64,000 nucleotides of DNA from Psococerastis gibbosa (GCA_963971405.1 OZ020489.1:41742510-41806509), one strand, 5' to 3'; positions 51,180-62,455 are shown, counted from the stretch's first letter. Made by a program: numbers and translations. Notes: generated from the sequence alone by a model not told the origin.

Positions 51180-52890
51180 ACAGCGGCGCGGCTGAGCGAT
51201 CTCAGACTTTTTTTTATTTTTTCCTCGCTTTTATCCCTAGGAGGGGTCAGCGAAACGGCATGTTTTTTTCCACTCTGCGATTCTGGGCTTCGACTGCGAT
51301 TGCTCCTACAGTTCTGAGGTCTTGGCGGGCTTTCGCTTTTACCGTCAGCCTGGGCCGTCCTCGTCTTCTCTTTCCCTCGGCTTCGATACGTTTTATCCGT
51401 CTGATAAGCTTATCTGGCCACCTTCTTTCAACGTGGGCCCACCATGATAGTCGCCGTTCCCGCGCTTTATGCGACTATGTTTGCGGTCTTCATTTCAGCT
51501 CTTATTTCTTCGTTTTGGCGTCTATCAGCTAGTGTGAAGCCCACGGACCGTCGCAGCATCCGCATCTCGGCCACATGCAGTCTTTGTTCTTCGGCCTTTC
51601 TCAAGGCCCAGCACTCTGAGCCATAAATCAAGGTAGTTCTAACCACTTGCTTGTAGAGTAGCCCTTTTAGTTTTTGGGCATTTTCCTGTCTGTTAGGATA
51701 CCACTCATGTCTCGCCACTTCAGCCAGCCTATCGAGATTCGACTGCAAGCGTCCTTTTCACACCCACCTCCCATTTTTAGGGTGGACCATAAGTATTTAA
51801 AATTGTTCATTTTTTCGAGCTGAGCGCCTTCTATTTCAACAGTGTGCTCATCAAGTATCCCTCCACTTTCCATGTACTTAGTTTTTTTGCGGTCAATTTT
51901 TTTTTTCATGGTCAATGAAGGCTAGGTGGAGTGGTTCCTTTTTATCCTGCATGGTCCTGAGGTGATCGGTGGTCCCTTGCCCTGCAATGAAGCCAAGTTG
52001 GTTTTCTGTTATGTCCTTCTCCAGTTTGGATCTTACTCGCGCAGTCCACTTCATCGCATGGCTAATCAGTTTTATGGGTCGATATTTTCCGCAGGATTGC
52101 ACGTCCCCCTTTCTTTTCTTCATTGATTTGGAATTTGCGGGTCGTAGAGGATTTTGTTGATGAATTTGGTCATTATAGTTACTCCTGTTGCCCCAAGTGC
52201 CTTGAAAGCTTCAATGGGGTAGCTGTCAGGCCCGTGGTTTTGCCATTTGCCATGCTCTTTAGTGCTTCTTTCACTTCTGCCTCTGTGGTATTGTTTCATT
52301 ATTACGTTCCTCAGCATTTAGGACCTGGGTTCTTGGGTTTCCAACATTCATAATTCCACTAAAGTACTCCATCCATTACCTAGTTAATGGCCTCCCTTTG
52401 GGTAAGGGCTCTTCCTTGCTTGTCTTTAATACATATAACTGTCTGGGCAATGTCCTGTTTATCGCTCAGCCTTTTCTTAGCTCTTGAATATTTTCTGATC
52501 TCCGTCTCGGGTATTCAGTCACTCCTCAGTGGCTGTGTCTCTGGCTTCTGCTCCTGCTCTTTTCGCTCTTCGTCTAGTGACCGTTTAGCACTCATGGTCG
52601 GCCCTTGATTTCGACTTTTGCCATTCCTTGTATGACTTCTTTTTATCTGTCAGTTTGCTTTGCACATCTTCGTTCCACCACCACGCATCTTTCTGAACTA
52701 GCTGGCCACCTTTAGTCTTTCCCAGCACATCCGACCCTGAGGACAGTAGAGCTGCCTCAATGTTTTGCCATAGCTTCTTGATAGTTAACGCCTCCTATTG
52801 GTCGTTCAAAGTTGGCAGTTTCCTCGTGCCTTCCTGGCTGAAGGAGTCACGTATACCATCTCTGGACAGGTCAAACCACCTTATCTTAAG
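51180..52890 (-). pseudogene. RTE-like non-LTR retrotransposon, 5'-truncated and frameshifted
   Basis: Minus-strand pieces in order: KIRWFDLSRDGIRDSFSQEG and KDAWWWNEDVQSKLTDKKKS (endonuclease-RT linker), CGKYRPIKLISHAMKWTARV and ENQLGFIAGQGTTDHL (RT), DRKKTKYMESGG and NNFKYLWSTLKMGGGCEKDA, LLYKQVVRTTLIYGSECWAL, then RRLSWWAHVERRWPDKLIRR and RRGRPRLTVKAKARQDLRTV near the end. The YADD region is lost, and several frameshifts separate the pieces. The order and wording are those of RTE-clade polymerases. It is dead, and abuts the PLE end at 52905. Confidence 0.8.
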
Positions 52891-52957
52891 CTCAAGGGCT
52901 TTTAAATGAACAGAAGGATCCGGGCTAATAGGCCGTGGTCGATTTGAAAGTAGGCTT

Positions 52958-52998
52958 CCAAACGTTTCGTCAACAACTGCGGTCGACATCTTCAGTGA
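52958..52998 (-). ncRNA. Hammerhead ribozyme motif, PLE type, intact
   Basis: On the minus strand: UCA, CUGAAGA (fits CUGANGA with N7 = A), a 6-bp stem II (GUCGAC with GUUGAC) and 7-nt loop, GAAAC, GUU cleavage triplet, then UGG pairing with UCA as stem I. Helix III is the 2-bp AC/GU, the minimal form reported for PLE hammerheads. Damaged relatives are at 14.8, 49.05, 49.7, 50.2 and 55.05 kb. Confidence 0.75.
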
Positions 52999-53149
52999 CA
53001 CTACGTACACTTATACTGGTAAAATCGTATCGTGGAGGTACCATAGCAACTGATTGAGTTGGTGTAGGTATGGTTTGTTGAGCAGGAGTTCTCGTTTCTG
53101 ATTGCTGTGATTGGCCCACTGACGCATTCTCTTTGTAAATAAATAATAA

Positions 53150-53270
53150 GGACTTTTTGTTCTATTACTAAGCCAAACTAGCGGAGTTAGCCCTCTCTTA
53201 CACTCAACTAGGAAGGCCCGGGACCGCCTGCTTTACATGCCCTTCGAAGCATGGCCAGAAAATGTAGTTG
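53150..53270 (-). repeat. SINE-II fragment nested in the PLE
   Basis: CTATTACTAAGCCAAACTAG, GGCCCGGGACCGCCTGCTTT, ACATGCCCTTCGAAGCATGG and CCAGAAAATGTAG follow the SINE-II order. It interrupts sequence continuous in the other PLE copies (GTTTTGTTGAGGGCTGGATA, compare 49202). Confidence 0.7.
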
Positions 53271-54440
53271 TTTTGTTGAGGGCTGGATACCATATTCTAT
53301 TTACTTTTAATCCTTTTTCCTTTCTTTTATAGGTTTTCGGATGTTTGTAAATTTCTATGACCTCCCTGTGTAGTCGGGGCTAGTACGAAGCCGTGGTAGA
53401 GAGTATTGTAGCCTGCTCAAAACGTAGAGTACCTATGGCCTGTTTGTGTTAGCACATGCTCTGTAATTGCTGACCTCTCTGGCTGAAGAAGGCCACAGTT
53501 ACGTTTGTCTTCATCTATCCTTGTTTTCAAGCTTCTTTTTGTGGTACCTACCTATGTAGAATTCTGTATACGCCTGCTGATTTCAGTGGGTCCCTGGCAT
53601 CTTTGGCCTATCTGAGTAAGCTGTTTAGTTGTTGTGTAGGTTTGAATATTGTTTTCAAATTGTGACGTCGAAAAAGTTTACCTATGCGATCCGTCACATT
53701 TTTATTGAAAGGAAGTTGGACCAATCCCATCGTGGCTGCTGGTTCCTGCCGATCGGTTGCATTACGCGGTGGCCGTATCGTGCTTTTTATTTCTCCCTCT
53801 GAGTACCCATTCGATTGTAGTGCAATGTCTAAGTGGTTTAGTTCTTCTTTTAGTGCCCGGTGTTCACAGATTCTATTGGCGCGGTGAATAATCGTCTTTA
53901 TCATGGCGCTTTTGGCTCGGATGGTCGTTGGAGTTCTTATTTAGGTACCTATCAGTATGTGCTGGTTTACGGTATACTGTATGCCCTAGAGTTCCGCCTT
54001 CTTTATTACCAACACGTCAAGAAACGACAAATCACAATTAATCTCTTTTCCATCATGAATTGTATTTTCGGGTGAATCAGGTTCATATGATTCAGGAAAT
54101 TGATTAAGTTTTCTTGGCCATGACTCCATATCACAAAAGTATCATCCACATATCGAAACCAGCATTTCGGTTGCAGAGGAGCTGAGTTCAATGCCGTTTT
54201 TTCGAAGAATTCCATATAGAAATTAGCCACTACCGGACTTATATTACTACCCATTGCCATTCCGTCCAATTGTTCATATAAGGCCAAATTCCATTGGAAA
54301 TACGTCTTCATCAGCACATGGTGGAACCATTGGGTGATATCGTCAGTGAATTTTTCTTTTATCAATTCCAATGTTTCCTTGATTGGATCGACAACAATCG
54401 AATGGGTACTCAGAGCGAGAAATAAAACACGCAATACGGC

Positions 54441-55140
54441 CACCATGTAATACAACCGACCGGCAGGAACCAGCAGCCACGATGGGATTGGTCCAACTTC
54501 CTTTCATTAAAATGTGACGGATCGCATAGGTAAACTCTTTCGACGTCACAATGTGAAAACAATATTCAAACCTATACAACAACTAAACAGCTTACTCAGA
54601 TCGGCCAAAGATGCCAGGGACCACAAAAAGAAGCTTGAAAACAAGGATAAATGAACCCAAACGTAACTGTCGCCTTCTTCAGCCAGAGAGGTCTGCAATT
54701 GCAGAGCATGCGTTAACACAAACAGACCATACAGCCTATACTGTACGTTTTGGGCAGGCTACAATACTCTCTACCACGGCTTCGTACTACCCCCGACTAT
54801 ACAGGGAGGCCATAGAAATTTACAAACATCCGCAAAACTTTAACAGAAAGGAAGAAGGATTAAAAGTAAATAGAATATGGTATCCAGCCCTCAACAAAAC
54901 AACAACAACAACGAGAATGACGCCAATGGGCCAATCACAGCAATCAGAAACGAGAACGTATGCGCAACAAACCATACCTGCACCAACTCAATCATTTGCT
55001 ACGGTAACTCCGCGATACAATCTTAGTAGTATAAGTGTACGTAGTGTCACTGAAGATGTTGACTACAGTTGTTGACGAGACGTTGGGAAGCATACTTTCA
55101 AATCGACCACTGCCTATTTATAAGCCCGGATTCTTCTGTC
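54441..55140 (+). pseudogene. Penelope-like element, plus copy: endonuclease and 3' end, head-to-head with the minus copy
   Basis: 54441-54640 is an inverted copy of about 53590-53790 (the RT-endonuclease connector). The + frame from 54611 has TTKRSLKTRINEPKRNCRLL then QPERSAIAEHALTQTDH, the GIY-YIG C-terminal half, and IYKHPQNFNRKEEGLKVNRI near the protein end. The 3' region at 55020-55100 has a hammerhead with GAGAC for GAAAC and a mutated cleavage site. It is truncated at the junction and inactive. Confidence 0.8.
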
Positions 55141-55829
55141 CACTGCTGCGGAAAGACGCAGTTCCCTGGAATCACTTTACAGTTCATGCATGCAGGTCTA
55201 TCTCTGCGCCTCAGCATCTGCGCCTGGTGCGTTCCGCTCTTATAGGTGATTAAGTGCTCTTGTCTCTCCTTGAACATGGTGTTACATATATTTAGTTACT
55301 GCGTCTCAGCCCATTCCAGGATCCTCTCGCCTTCCGTGTTTCTCGCTCCGAAACCTTCCCCACCATGTACTGTGGAGTAGCCAGTTCTCTCGTGACCAAC
55401 ATGCCTATTTAAGTCGGCTCTTAAAAAACCATTTCAATATCCGGTAGAGTCATCATAAGCTCATCGAAGTTCAGGTTGACTAGGATTTTCTTCTCGTTGC
55501 TACACGTATCCACTTATCACGTTCAGCACTACTGCTTCGTCAGTAAATAGAAACTTACAATGCATCACCCGGTCGCTCTTCCTGGTCACCTCAACTACTG
55601 AATTTTACAGGCTTCCTTCAACAATGACTCCAACTCTGCTTGAACTGTTGCCGGCTTGGCCGTAGTAGATTATTTTGTAACCTCTGACTGAAACAAAAAG
55701 CAAAGTAAGCAAAAATTCCCCACCTCTAGTTTCAGAGAATACCGATATGAAAAAGGAAGTACTATATTTATGCTATATAGAATATACGACGACACAGCAT
55801 TAGGACAGGGCTGGGCACTCGGGTCGATG
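55141..55829. other. No gene recognised
   Basis: Moderately GC-rich, without a coherent frame. Possibly old LINE sequence, but no motif could be read. Confidence 0.35.
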
Positions 55830-56173
55830 TTTTGCGTTCATTTCACCTTTACACAGGGGACAGACGTCCGAAGCAAAGACCCCGATGCGATGCAGGGGGA
55901 AGGAAGGTAGTCGTGGCCGGTGGTGGTCCTGAAAACAGCAACGCTCAATGCCCTAGGCAGGAACCGGAGTATTGGCAAGTCTATAAGGGTGGCCCAGTTT
56001 TTTCCTGCGCTTGTATGTCTGTGGCGGTTTCTGACCCATGCCCTTACAGCTCTGGCTATGATGGATTTAGCGGAGGTGTATGACAGTGTACTGGCCGGCT
56101 ACTCCAATTTTGGCCAGCTCGTCTGCCTTTTCGTTGCCGCCGATTCCTACATGGCTGAGAATCCTCTGCAGAA

Positions 56174-56463
56174 CGATGTGCCATCCACCCTCTAGCAAAT
56201 TTGATAGCAGCGTGCGGCAGTTTATTGCTATTTCGCAACCGTGGCACGGTTGCTACTCAGAGCAAGAATCAATCAGGAACACTACTTTATTTTTATTGTC
56301 TCTTGTTTCTTACAATTACGATGTGCCATCCACCCTCTAGCAAATTTGATAGCAGCGTGCGGCAGTTTATTGCTATTTCGCAACCGTGGCACGGTTGCTA
56401 CTCAGAGCAAGAATCAATCAGGAACACTACTTTATTTTTATTGTCTCTTGTTTCTTACAATTT
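56174..56463. repeat. Exact tandem duplication, 145 bp x 2, inside LINE RNase H region
   Basis: CGATGTGCCATCCACCCTCT starts at 56174 and again at 56319, and the two 145-bp units read as identical up to TTGTTTCTTACAATT. The host LINE is heavily mutated, so identical units mean the duplication is much younger, or an assembly artefact. Confidence 0.88.
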
Positions 56464-57670
56464 TTTAGCGGACTCATGCTGCTGCAATATCTCCGTCGTA
56501 GTTGGTCAGAGCCCAGAGGTGCACCTACAGGCACTGCGTCTTGGAAAGCTTCGGACAAAAAACCTGCTCTTTTTTTCCAGATAAAGGATGGAGGGGCCAT
56601 TGCAGTATATGTGGAGCCATTCTTTTGCTGCGTATCTAGTATGAATGGTCTCTAAAGCAGAGCAACATCAGTGGATACGTGTTTTAGCAGATCGTGATTG
56701 ACTAGGTGCAGCTCAGCAGCTGGAAGCGAGAGAAAGGCTTGTTGTTGGCAGGGGGAAGGCGCTGCTTCACCCAGTAGTATGTCGTATTTTTTTTCTGATG
56801 GAGTCTGCCATGATCAGTAACTTGAGTTTCTTTTCAGCCGGGAAGCAGCTTTTGTATATTGGGTCCTTTTTAGGGGCAGTAAGCGTTTTTGTCTTTCTCA
56901 AAAGTTAAGTGCGGCTTTTTCTCTGTGGCATTGCATGGGTTCTATTCCGGTCTGGACTTCCGTGGCAGCTTAGGTGTAGATTTTGGGGCACCAGTGATAA
57001 TTCGCATTGACGCATTTTGGGCAACATGCAGTTTTAGCGTAGTATTGGCACTCGCTGTTACAGTGGCTTCACTACCGTGCTCGAGTATGGGGCGAATATA
57101 GGTTTTGTACGTGGATGTCAGCACGTCTTGAGTGGCACCCTATTTTGTAGCTGTTGGACGTTTAAATAGACAGCACCGCTATCAGGCTTTGTCAGCTATG
57201 GATTTCCACGTCATTTTCTTGTCAATCGACAGATATTTCGTTGCATCCTGCTGCTCCAGTTCCGCGTCTTAGAGGGTAAGTTTGACTTCAGGCTGTTTCG
57301 TTGACAGGCTGAGTACCTGGCTGACCGTTTTATCGGAGCTAACGGTGAGACAGAGTTGCTTGTAGCCCCTTTCGCGAGGTTCTCAATGTTTAATTTAGGA
57401 CAGATTCCTGGCTTTTCAGGTCGCTGCTGGATGCCCAGATGAGTAAGTCATCAGCATATACCAAAGCTTCAACTCCTGGCATAGCTCGGATGGTGTTCAG
57501 AACGTCATTTACCATCAAGTTGAAGAGTTGACAACTGATGACAGCCCCTTGGCTAGTCCTTGCCGCTGCAAGCGGAGCTTTGATGTTTTGCTAAGGAAAA
57601 GTACTCTTCAGTGCCATTATCAAGAAAGAATTTATCCAGTAGAAGATTTTACTAGAGATGCCATTTATGG

Positions 57671-57946
57671 ACAAGAACAAGCAGATGCAATGGTTCGGCC
57701 ACGTCCAAAGGATGGACGAAAACAGGACCACCCGGAGGTTGGCGGAAGCAAGGCCGCAAGGAAGAAGACCCATCGGCAGACCGAGGACAACTCTCGAGGA
57801 AAGGATTGAACAACTCGCTTGAGCAAGAGGGAAAGCAATGGCCGAGCTCAAGGTGTTAACGTCCGACCAGGGCGATTTCAGGAAATGGGTTCGAGGCGAC
57901 CCCCCACGGTGCGCACGCGGCACTAAGGGGGAAGAAGAAGAAGAAT
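57671..57946 (+). mobile_element. 5'-truncated RTE-like 3' end nested in the LINE, 10-bp target duplication
   Basis: CCATTTATGG flanks 276 bp on both sides (57661-57670 and 57947-57956). The insert encodes KNKQMQWFGHVQRMDENRTT then RRLAEARPQGRRPIGRPRTT, the arginine-rich end of RTE-type polyproteins, and finishes with (GAA)n. Its orientation is opposite to the host LINE. Confidence 0.88.
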
Positions 57947-58480
57947 CCATTTATGGCCATCTTGAGCAGGATACTCTCCATACGGTGTCACAAGCTGCTT
58001 TTAGGTCCACCAAGACTGAGACAGTGGACATTTTTCGGTGAAAAGCGTCCTTAACGTGTTGCGTGAAGTCCACTACCTGGTCCATAGTGTTCCTGTGTTT
58101 TCTGAATCCAGCTTGTGCATTGTCTAGGCCGCCGAGGTAAATGAATGGAAGGAGCAGCCTGCTTAATACCATTCTCTCTGCGACCTTGCATAAGGAGCTG
58201 GTGAGCGAAATGGGTAGATGGCTGTCTAGCCTCCATGGGTCCTTTCCCTTCTTCAGAGAGGTAGGATCACTTCACTCTTTCTCCATTAGCTGAGAATTCT
58301 GGAATTCCACGTCAGGTTTATAAACTCTAGTAATGTTGCCTTAGCACTATAGCCCAGATTAATAACCATTTCAGGGAAAATGCCGTCGATGCCTGCAGCC
58401 TTATTTTTCTTGGTTTGAGCAAAGGCTGCTTCTACCTCCAAAAATGTAAAATTTTCTAGACAGATGCACGTCATTTTTCT

Positions 58481-60228
58481 GTCGAGGCACTGAGGCAGGG
58501 GGCTCTTAACTAGTTTGGCTTTTGCCCTTCTGTCAATTTTGAAATTGCTTGCATAAGGCTTCTGCGATTTGCTTGTGAGACGTTAATCATTGTTTCTTCC
58601 TCGGAGTGGTAGCTGTTGTTGCTTATTATTATTATTCAGACTCGATACAAAACGGGTTGCTTTACTTACGTCTTTTCTAAAATCAAGTTTTCCCAAGAAG
58701 TCTTTGAATGCGTCTCTTTTGTTCGATTTGATGGCTCTGGCAGTCTTGCTCCTTTCGGAGTTCTATGCAGTCCAGCAGAGATTTGGATGCTTCTGCTTTG
58801 CACCTTGAACGATTTCTCCTCGCCATTTTTAGTAGTTATATACTTAGGAGCAATAAGTTCTGCATAACATACTATACACAGAAAAACCTCTTGACTCCTT
58901 GCTTCTGAAATAAGAGTTGAAGCACGTTATGCTGGTAAAGGTACAAAGTGCAGTAATTTGTTGATAGTCCTACAAGAAAATTGTTTTGAGGGCGTTTAGG
59001 AGTAAGCTTCTACTTAAACTACTAAGTGCTGGTTCGGTTTTGAAAAGGCCACGCATTTATTAATATTTTACTTTTACTTTGTACCTACAGGTATCTGCAT
59101 GAATTAGTTATTGTTTTGTTTCTTTAATTTTAATTTAGAATATGGACTCTCATGGAAATGGTGAACGAAACATGGTGGGTTACTGTAGGACATGATAGGT
59201 GTAACTATAATCGAAGACAATTAGTTTAGCCTGATATTATGCACTTATTTAATTTAATATACTGGCATTAACAGCCCAAAATAGCTGTAATACCAATATC
59301 AGAACAGTCCACAATGTAGTAGGTACGTACCACTAAATATCGTCGATTTCCTAACTACATTAACTAATTTGGCTCTACGTGGCGGGAGCATACATAGCTG
59401 ACTCTCCGTTTTGTTCCCATATCTGGAATCCTGTAGAAAGCAAAGTAAATGTGTAAACATTATAACAAATTCATAAACTACAAGCCGACTTGTTACCAAT
59501 TCCCAGGGACATAAGGCTTAGGTTCCGGTATGTACCAATGCAGTTTTTAATAGTCTTTAATCAGCAGTAATGTTATTGACGTCAAGGAAAGGAATTTATA
59601 ACGAGTTAACTTGCATATACTGTACTTAATAAATATCCTACGTCTAGTCAATCCTTTCCGTTCCTTTTTGACCAGTTTTCCATTTATAAGCTGGGCTTGG
59701 CCTTAACCGTGATACAATGAGTCAAGCATTTGTAAGAGCGGTCTTACTGACACACCTTTGTACAGGCTGATTAAGTTTACCTTCAGGAGTTAGGGTAGAG
59801 AGTTTACAAATCGCGTTATTGTAGCAGCACCCCTGCAATCTTCTTGGGTGGCTATTTGTATTACTTTGAATCTCACTGCAACTTGTGCAACTGTCGATTC
59901 GACTCTGGATGGTCAAGAATCTTCATAATTGTATTTTTATAAGAGGTTTCATTAAATCGGTATTAATAACATAAGATATAGTTTAACTGGATACATTAAA
60001 AATAAAAGCTTTGCGAACATGCTTAGCCTAACCCTAACAGGTTGGCGCAAAAATGGCAAATTGCATTTTACTTACCGGAAAAAACAAGCATGGCTCGGGC
60101 ATTTCGTATTTTTACATCCCACATCTTGCACTCCTTCCACATGGTGGTTATTTAATAAAGAAACTTCAAAGTTAAGACAGAATAATTCAAACATGAAAAT
60201 ACTTTAGATAGCCACCGACACAACAAAC
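58481..60228. other. No gene recognised
   Basis: 58481-58870 may be the 5' continuation of the decayed LINE. The remaining AT-rich 1.3 kb shows no frame, RNA gene or repeat partner that I could identify. Confidence 0.4.
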
Positions 60229-60331
60229 GTTGCAGCCAGGGCTGCCAAATGACTTCTGCCGTATTCCTCGGAAATTGTTAAATAGTTCCTCAGAATACCT
60301 CGGAATTTTTTTTAAATGTTGGTCCCATTTA

Positions 60332-60470
60332 GATGCATATTCCACCAACGTCAATAGTGATAGTAAATGTAGTATTGACGTGGTAGCAGACATTTTTAGA
60401 CTGTCTTAATGTCTGCTACCACGTCAATACCACATTTACTATCACTATTGACGTTGGTCGAATACGCGCC
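60332..60470. mobile_element. Palindromic MITE, family A (copy 6), nested in the hAT element
   Basis: TTA, GATGCATATTCCACCAACGT, and a mirror half ending GAATACGCGCC then TTA. It carries the GTGGTAGCAGACATTTTTAG core. Its ends use CCAACGTCAATAGTGATAG, the subfamily also seen at 16837-17285. Confidence 0.85.
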
Positions 60471-60892
60471 TTATATATGATTTTTTTTATTCACCAAGGA
60501 TGTTACAAATTAAACTGGATATAAAGTTTGTTTTCATGTAGTATGCTAAGCATAGGCGGATTTTTATTATTTTTGAGAGTATCGACTGCTGGACGTCACC
60601 ATGCCTACTTCACCAGTTTTCATCTTTTAATCTTGCTAATTTTCAGAAGCTAGAGCAGTATAGTCTAAGGCTCCTAAGCTACACCCACGTATACCATAAG
60701 TAGGTACCTTTAATTGTGGCAAATTCAAAATTGGCAGTTGACAATTAAAAATACTTGGAGCGCTGAGAAAAGCATTATAGGGGGCTGCGTAACCTTCTGG
60801 AGACTGGAGGGGGGGGGGGGCTAGGTTGTTTGGGTTGTCATTATCAGATCTAAGCTGTTCTCCGTGAATCCAAGCCATTAATGTTATGGTAA

Positions 60893-61280
60893 ACCTGAAT
60901 TAGTGAGGTTTTACACATTTTATCCCCTGGAGAAGGGGGCGCAGCAGTCTCCCCTGCAGAAAAACAATGATAAATGGGCCCAAATTAATGAGGTTTTTCG
61001 CATTTTATACCCTGGTGATAGGTGGGCCCGGGGGTCTCCCCCGTAGAAAAAATTGATAAATAGGCCCAAATTAGTGAGGTTTTACGCATATTAAACCCTG
61101 GAGAATGGGGGGCCGGGGGTTTCCCCCGGAGAAGGAAAATTGATGTATATAGGTCCAAATTAGTGAGGTTTTACGAATTTTGCAAGCAGTACAGTTGAGA
61201 TTGTACCGACAAATAAACCTACCACTGAGGGGGCCCGGGGGTCTCCCCCGAAGAAAAAGCTTGAAAAAATAGGTCTGAAA
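60893..61280. repeat. Degenerate tandem array, about 90-bp units
   Basis: AATTAGTGAGGTTTTACGCA, a TTATACCCTGGAGAA-type segment, a GGGGGCCCGGGGGTCTCCCC block and AAAAATTGATAAATAGGCCC recur four to five times. Each unit contains a G/C-rich hairpin (CCGGGGGTCTCCCCCG). The array lies inside the hAT element. Confidence 0.7.
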
Positions 61281-62282
61281 TAGGCCTATTGGGATCTTAA
61301 GCATTTTGAGTAATATATTTTTGTGAAAATAAGTCAATGTGTTGATTTTTTCATGATGTCTTTCATGTAAAATAAGCATACCAGTATCAAGAATTAATTT
61401 CCCTTTCGTTATTGTGGATACAATGCCTTTCGCCTACATAACGTCTTTGTCACCAGAAATCCTGGGGGGGGGGGGGCCTGCGGGCTTAGCCTCCCCCCAG
61501 GACCCCCCTATTTACGCCAATGCATATATATGTATAAACTTACAAACCTTTCTTGAAATAGGTTTGTGATGGAAATAATGCAATAGGCTCCCATGATTTA
61601 ATCATTTGATTTGACTTTTTTCTCACCTCACACTTTTATAGGCTGATATGAAATTCCCGGCATCTTATATCAGGTTCATCTAAGTTTTATTCATTATACA
61701 AAGCTGAAGCTACTCAAGCTAGTAAATTTTTAAAAACATGCAGAAATCTAGAATAGTTTTTAGTGCGCTAGCGGCGGGAAATACACGACAGCTAAGTCGT
61801 AATAAATAGCTGACAATTAACTGTCATAACTGCCATAAGATAACTATTGAGTTTCATTTGGCGCGAAAATTTTAGGCCAAAATATGGTGGACTTTCGATT
61901 GGTCCCCTGCTTCAGCATGCAAATCATATGGAGGTGTAGGGCTCGGGGTGGAAATAGTGTTTATATTTTTTGAATTTTTGCGAAAATTTTATGAAACCGC
62001 GAGAGAATCAATGGTCATTCGACAAAATTCTTAAAAAATAAAATAAAAACAAATTTCCCTAAAATCCCACAGAAAAACCTCAAAAATTGTTGACCCCGGA
62101 AATTTTTCGGAATAAAATTATTTCCCACGGAATTCCGAGGTAAACCACGGAATGTGGCAGCCCTGGTTGCAGCTGCCATATTGTTGATTTTGATTTTTTT
62201 TTTTACATCTTGGTGTCGCCTATAAGTTTCATATGGGTAACGGCCCTCTCCATAATAGACCTTACGGGACAGCCCCGGGATG

Positions 62283-62310
62283 CCCTAGCCGGTCAATGGA
62301 ATGGGCGCCT
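62283..62310. mobile_element. Solo end of a family B MITE
   Basis: CCCTAGCCGGTCAATGGAAT then GGGCGCC followed by TTA is the right terminus of family B without the rest of the element. It shows that truncated copies of these MITEs exist. Confidence 0.75.
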
Positions 62311-62455
62311 TAGTAAAAACAATAGAGTTCTTGCGCAGGTAAATCAAAGATGGCGGGCTGTCGGAAAGGGAGGGGGTACCCCTGATTCTCGGACATGACC
62401 CCCTCATTTTAACATGGAGTGTATAGGCCAGGGGCATTGAACTATATATATATAT
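62311..62455. other. Spacer, no gene recognised
   Basis: A short interval with an (AT)n run at about 62440-62455 directly before the duplication arm. Confidence 0.4.

Larger units (their letters stand above)
52905..54440 (-). pseudogene. Penelope-like element, minus copy: RT, GIY-YIG and hammerhead 3' end
   Basis: From the right: LELIKEKFTDDITQWFHHVL and LMKTYFQWNLALYEQLDGMA with MGSNISPVVANFYMEFFE (RT palm), WFRYVDDTFVIWSHGQENL (catalytic YVDD near 54150), FKPTQQLNSLLR, then GVYRI and, after a 4-bp TAGG insertion that breaks the frame, YIGTTKRSLKTRID, i.e. GIY-YIG. The coding end is followed by a SINE insertion (53150-53270) and the 3' region with a hammerhead (52958-52998). The N-terminal part of RT is missing; the break at about 54440 is where an inverted copy begins. 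It is not functional. Confidence 0.85.
55830..58480 (-). pseudogene. Jockey-like non-LTR element with RNase H, heavily decayed
   Basis: Minus-strand order: EVEAAFAQTKKNKAAGIDGI (RT start, about 58440), NAQAGFRKHRNTMDQVVDFT and VSVLVDLKAACDTVWR (palm), GLAKGAVISCQLFNLMVNDV and ALVYADDLLIWAS (catalytic YADD near 57455), TSTYKTYIRPILEHGSEATV (about 57100), then RNase H text HVGIGGNEKADELAKIG (about 56130) and VAVFRTTTGHDYLP with LHRIGVFASDVCPLCKGE near 55850. Several frameshifts, an insertion (57671-57946) and a tandem duplication (56174-56463) disrupt it. It is a different lineage from the 37-40 kb element, which lacks RNase H. Confidence 0.8.
60237..62165. mobile_element. Non-autonomous hAT-type transposon, 1929 bp, with 8-bp target duplication
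   Basis: CAGGGCTGCCA starts at 60237 and its inverse TGGCAGCCCTG ends at 62165. Imperfect inverted sequence continues inward (CCTCGGAA). GTTGCAGC is present on both sides (60229-60236 and 62166-62173). The CAGGG tip and 8-bp duplication are hAT hallmarks. No hAT transposase can be read inside; the interior holds a family A MITE and a minisatellite-like array, so the element was cross-mobilised or has lost its gene. Confidence 0.88.
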
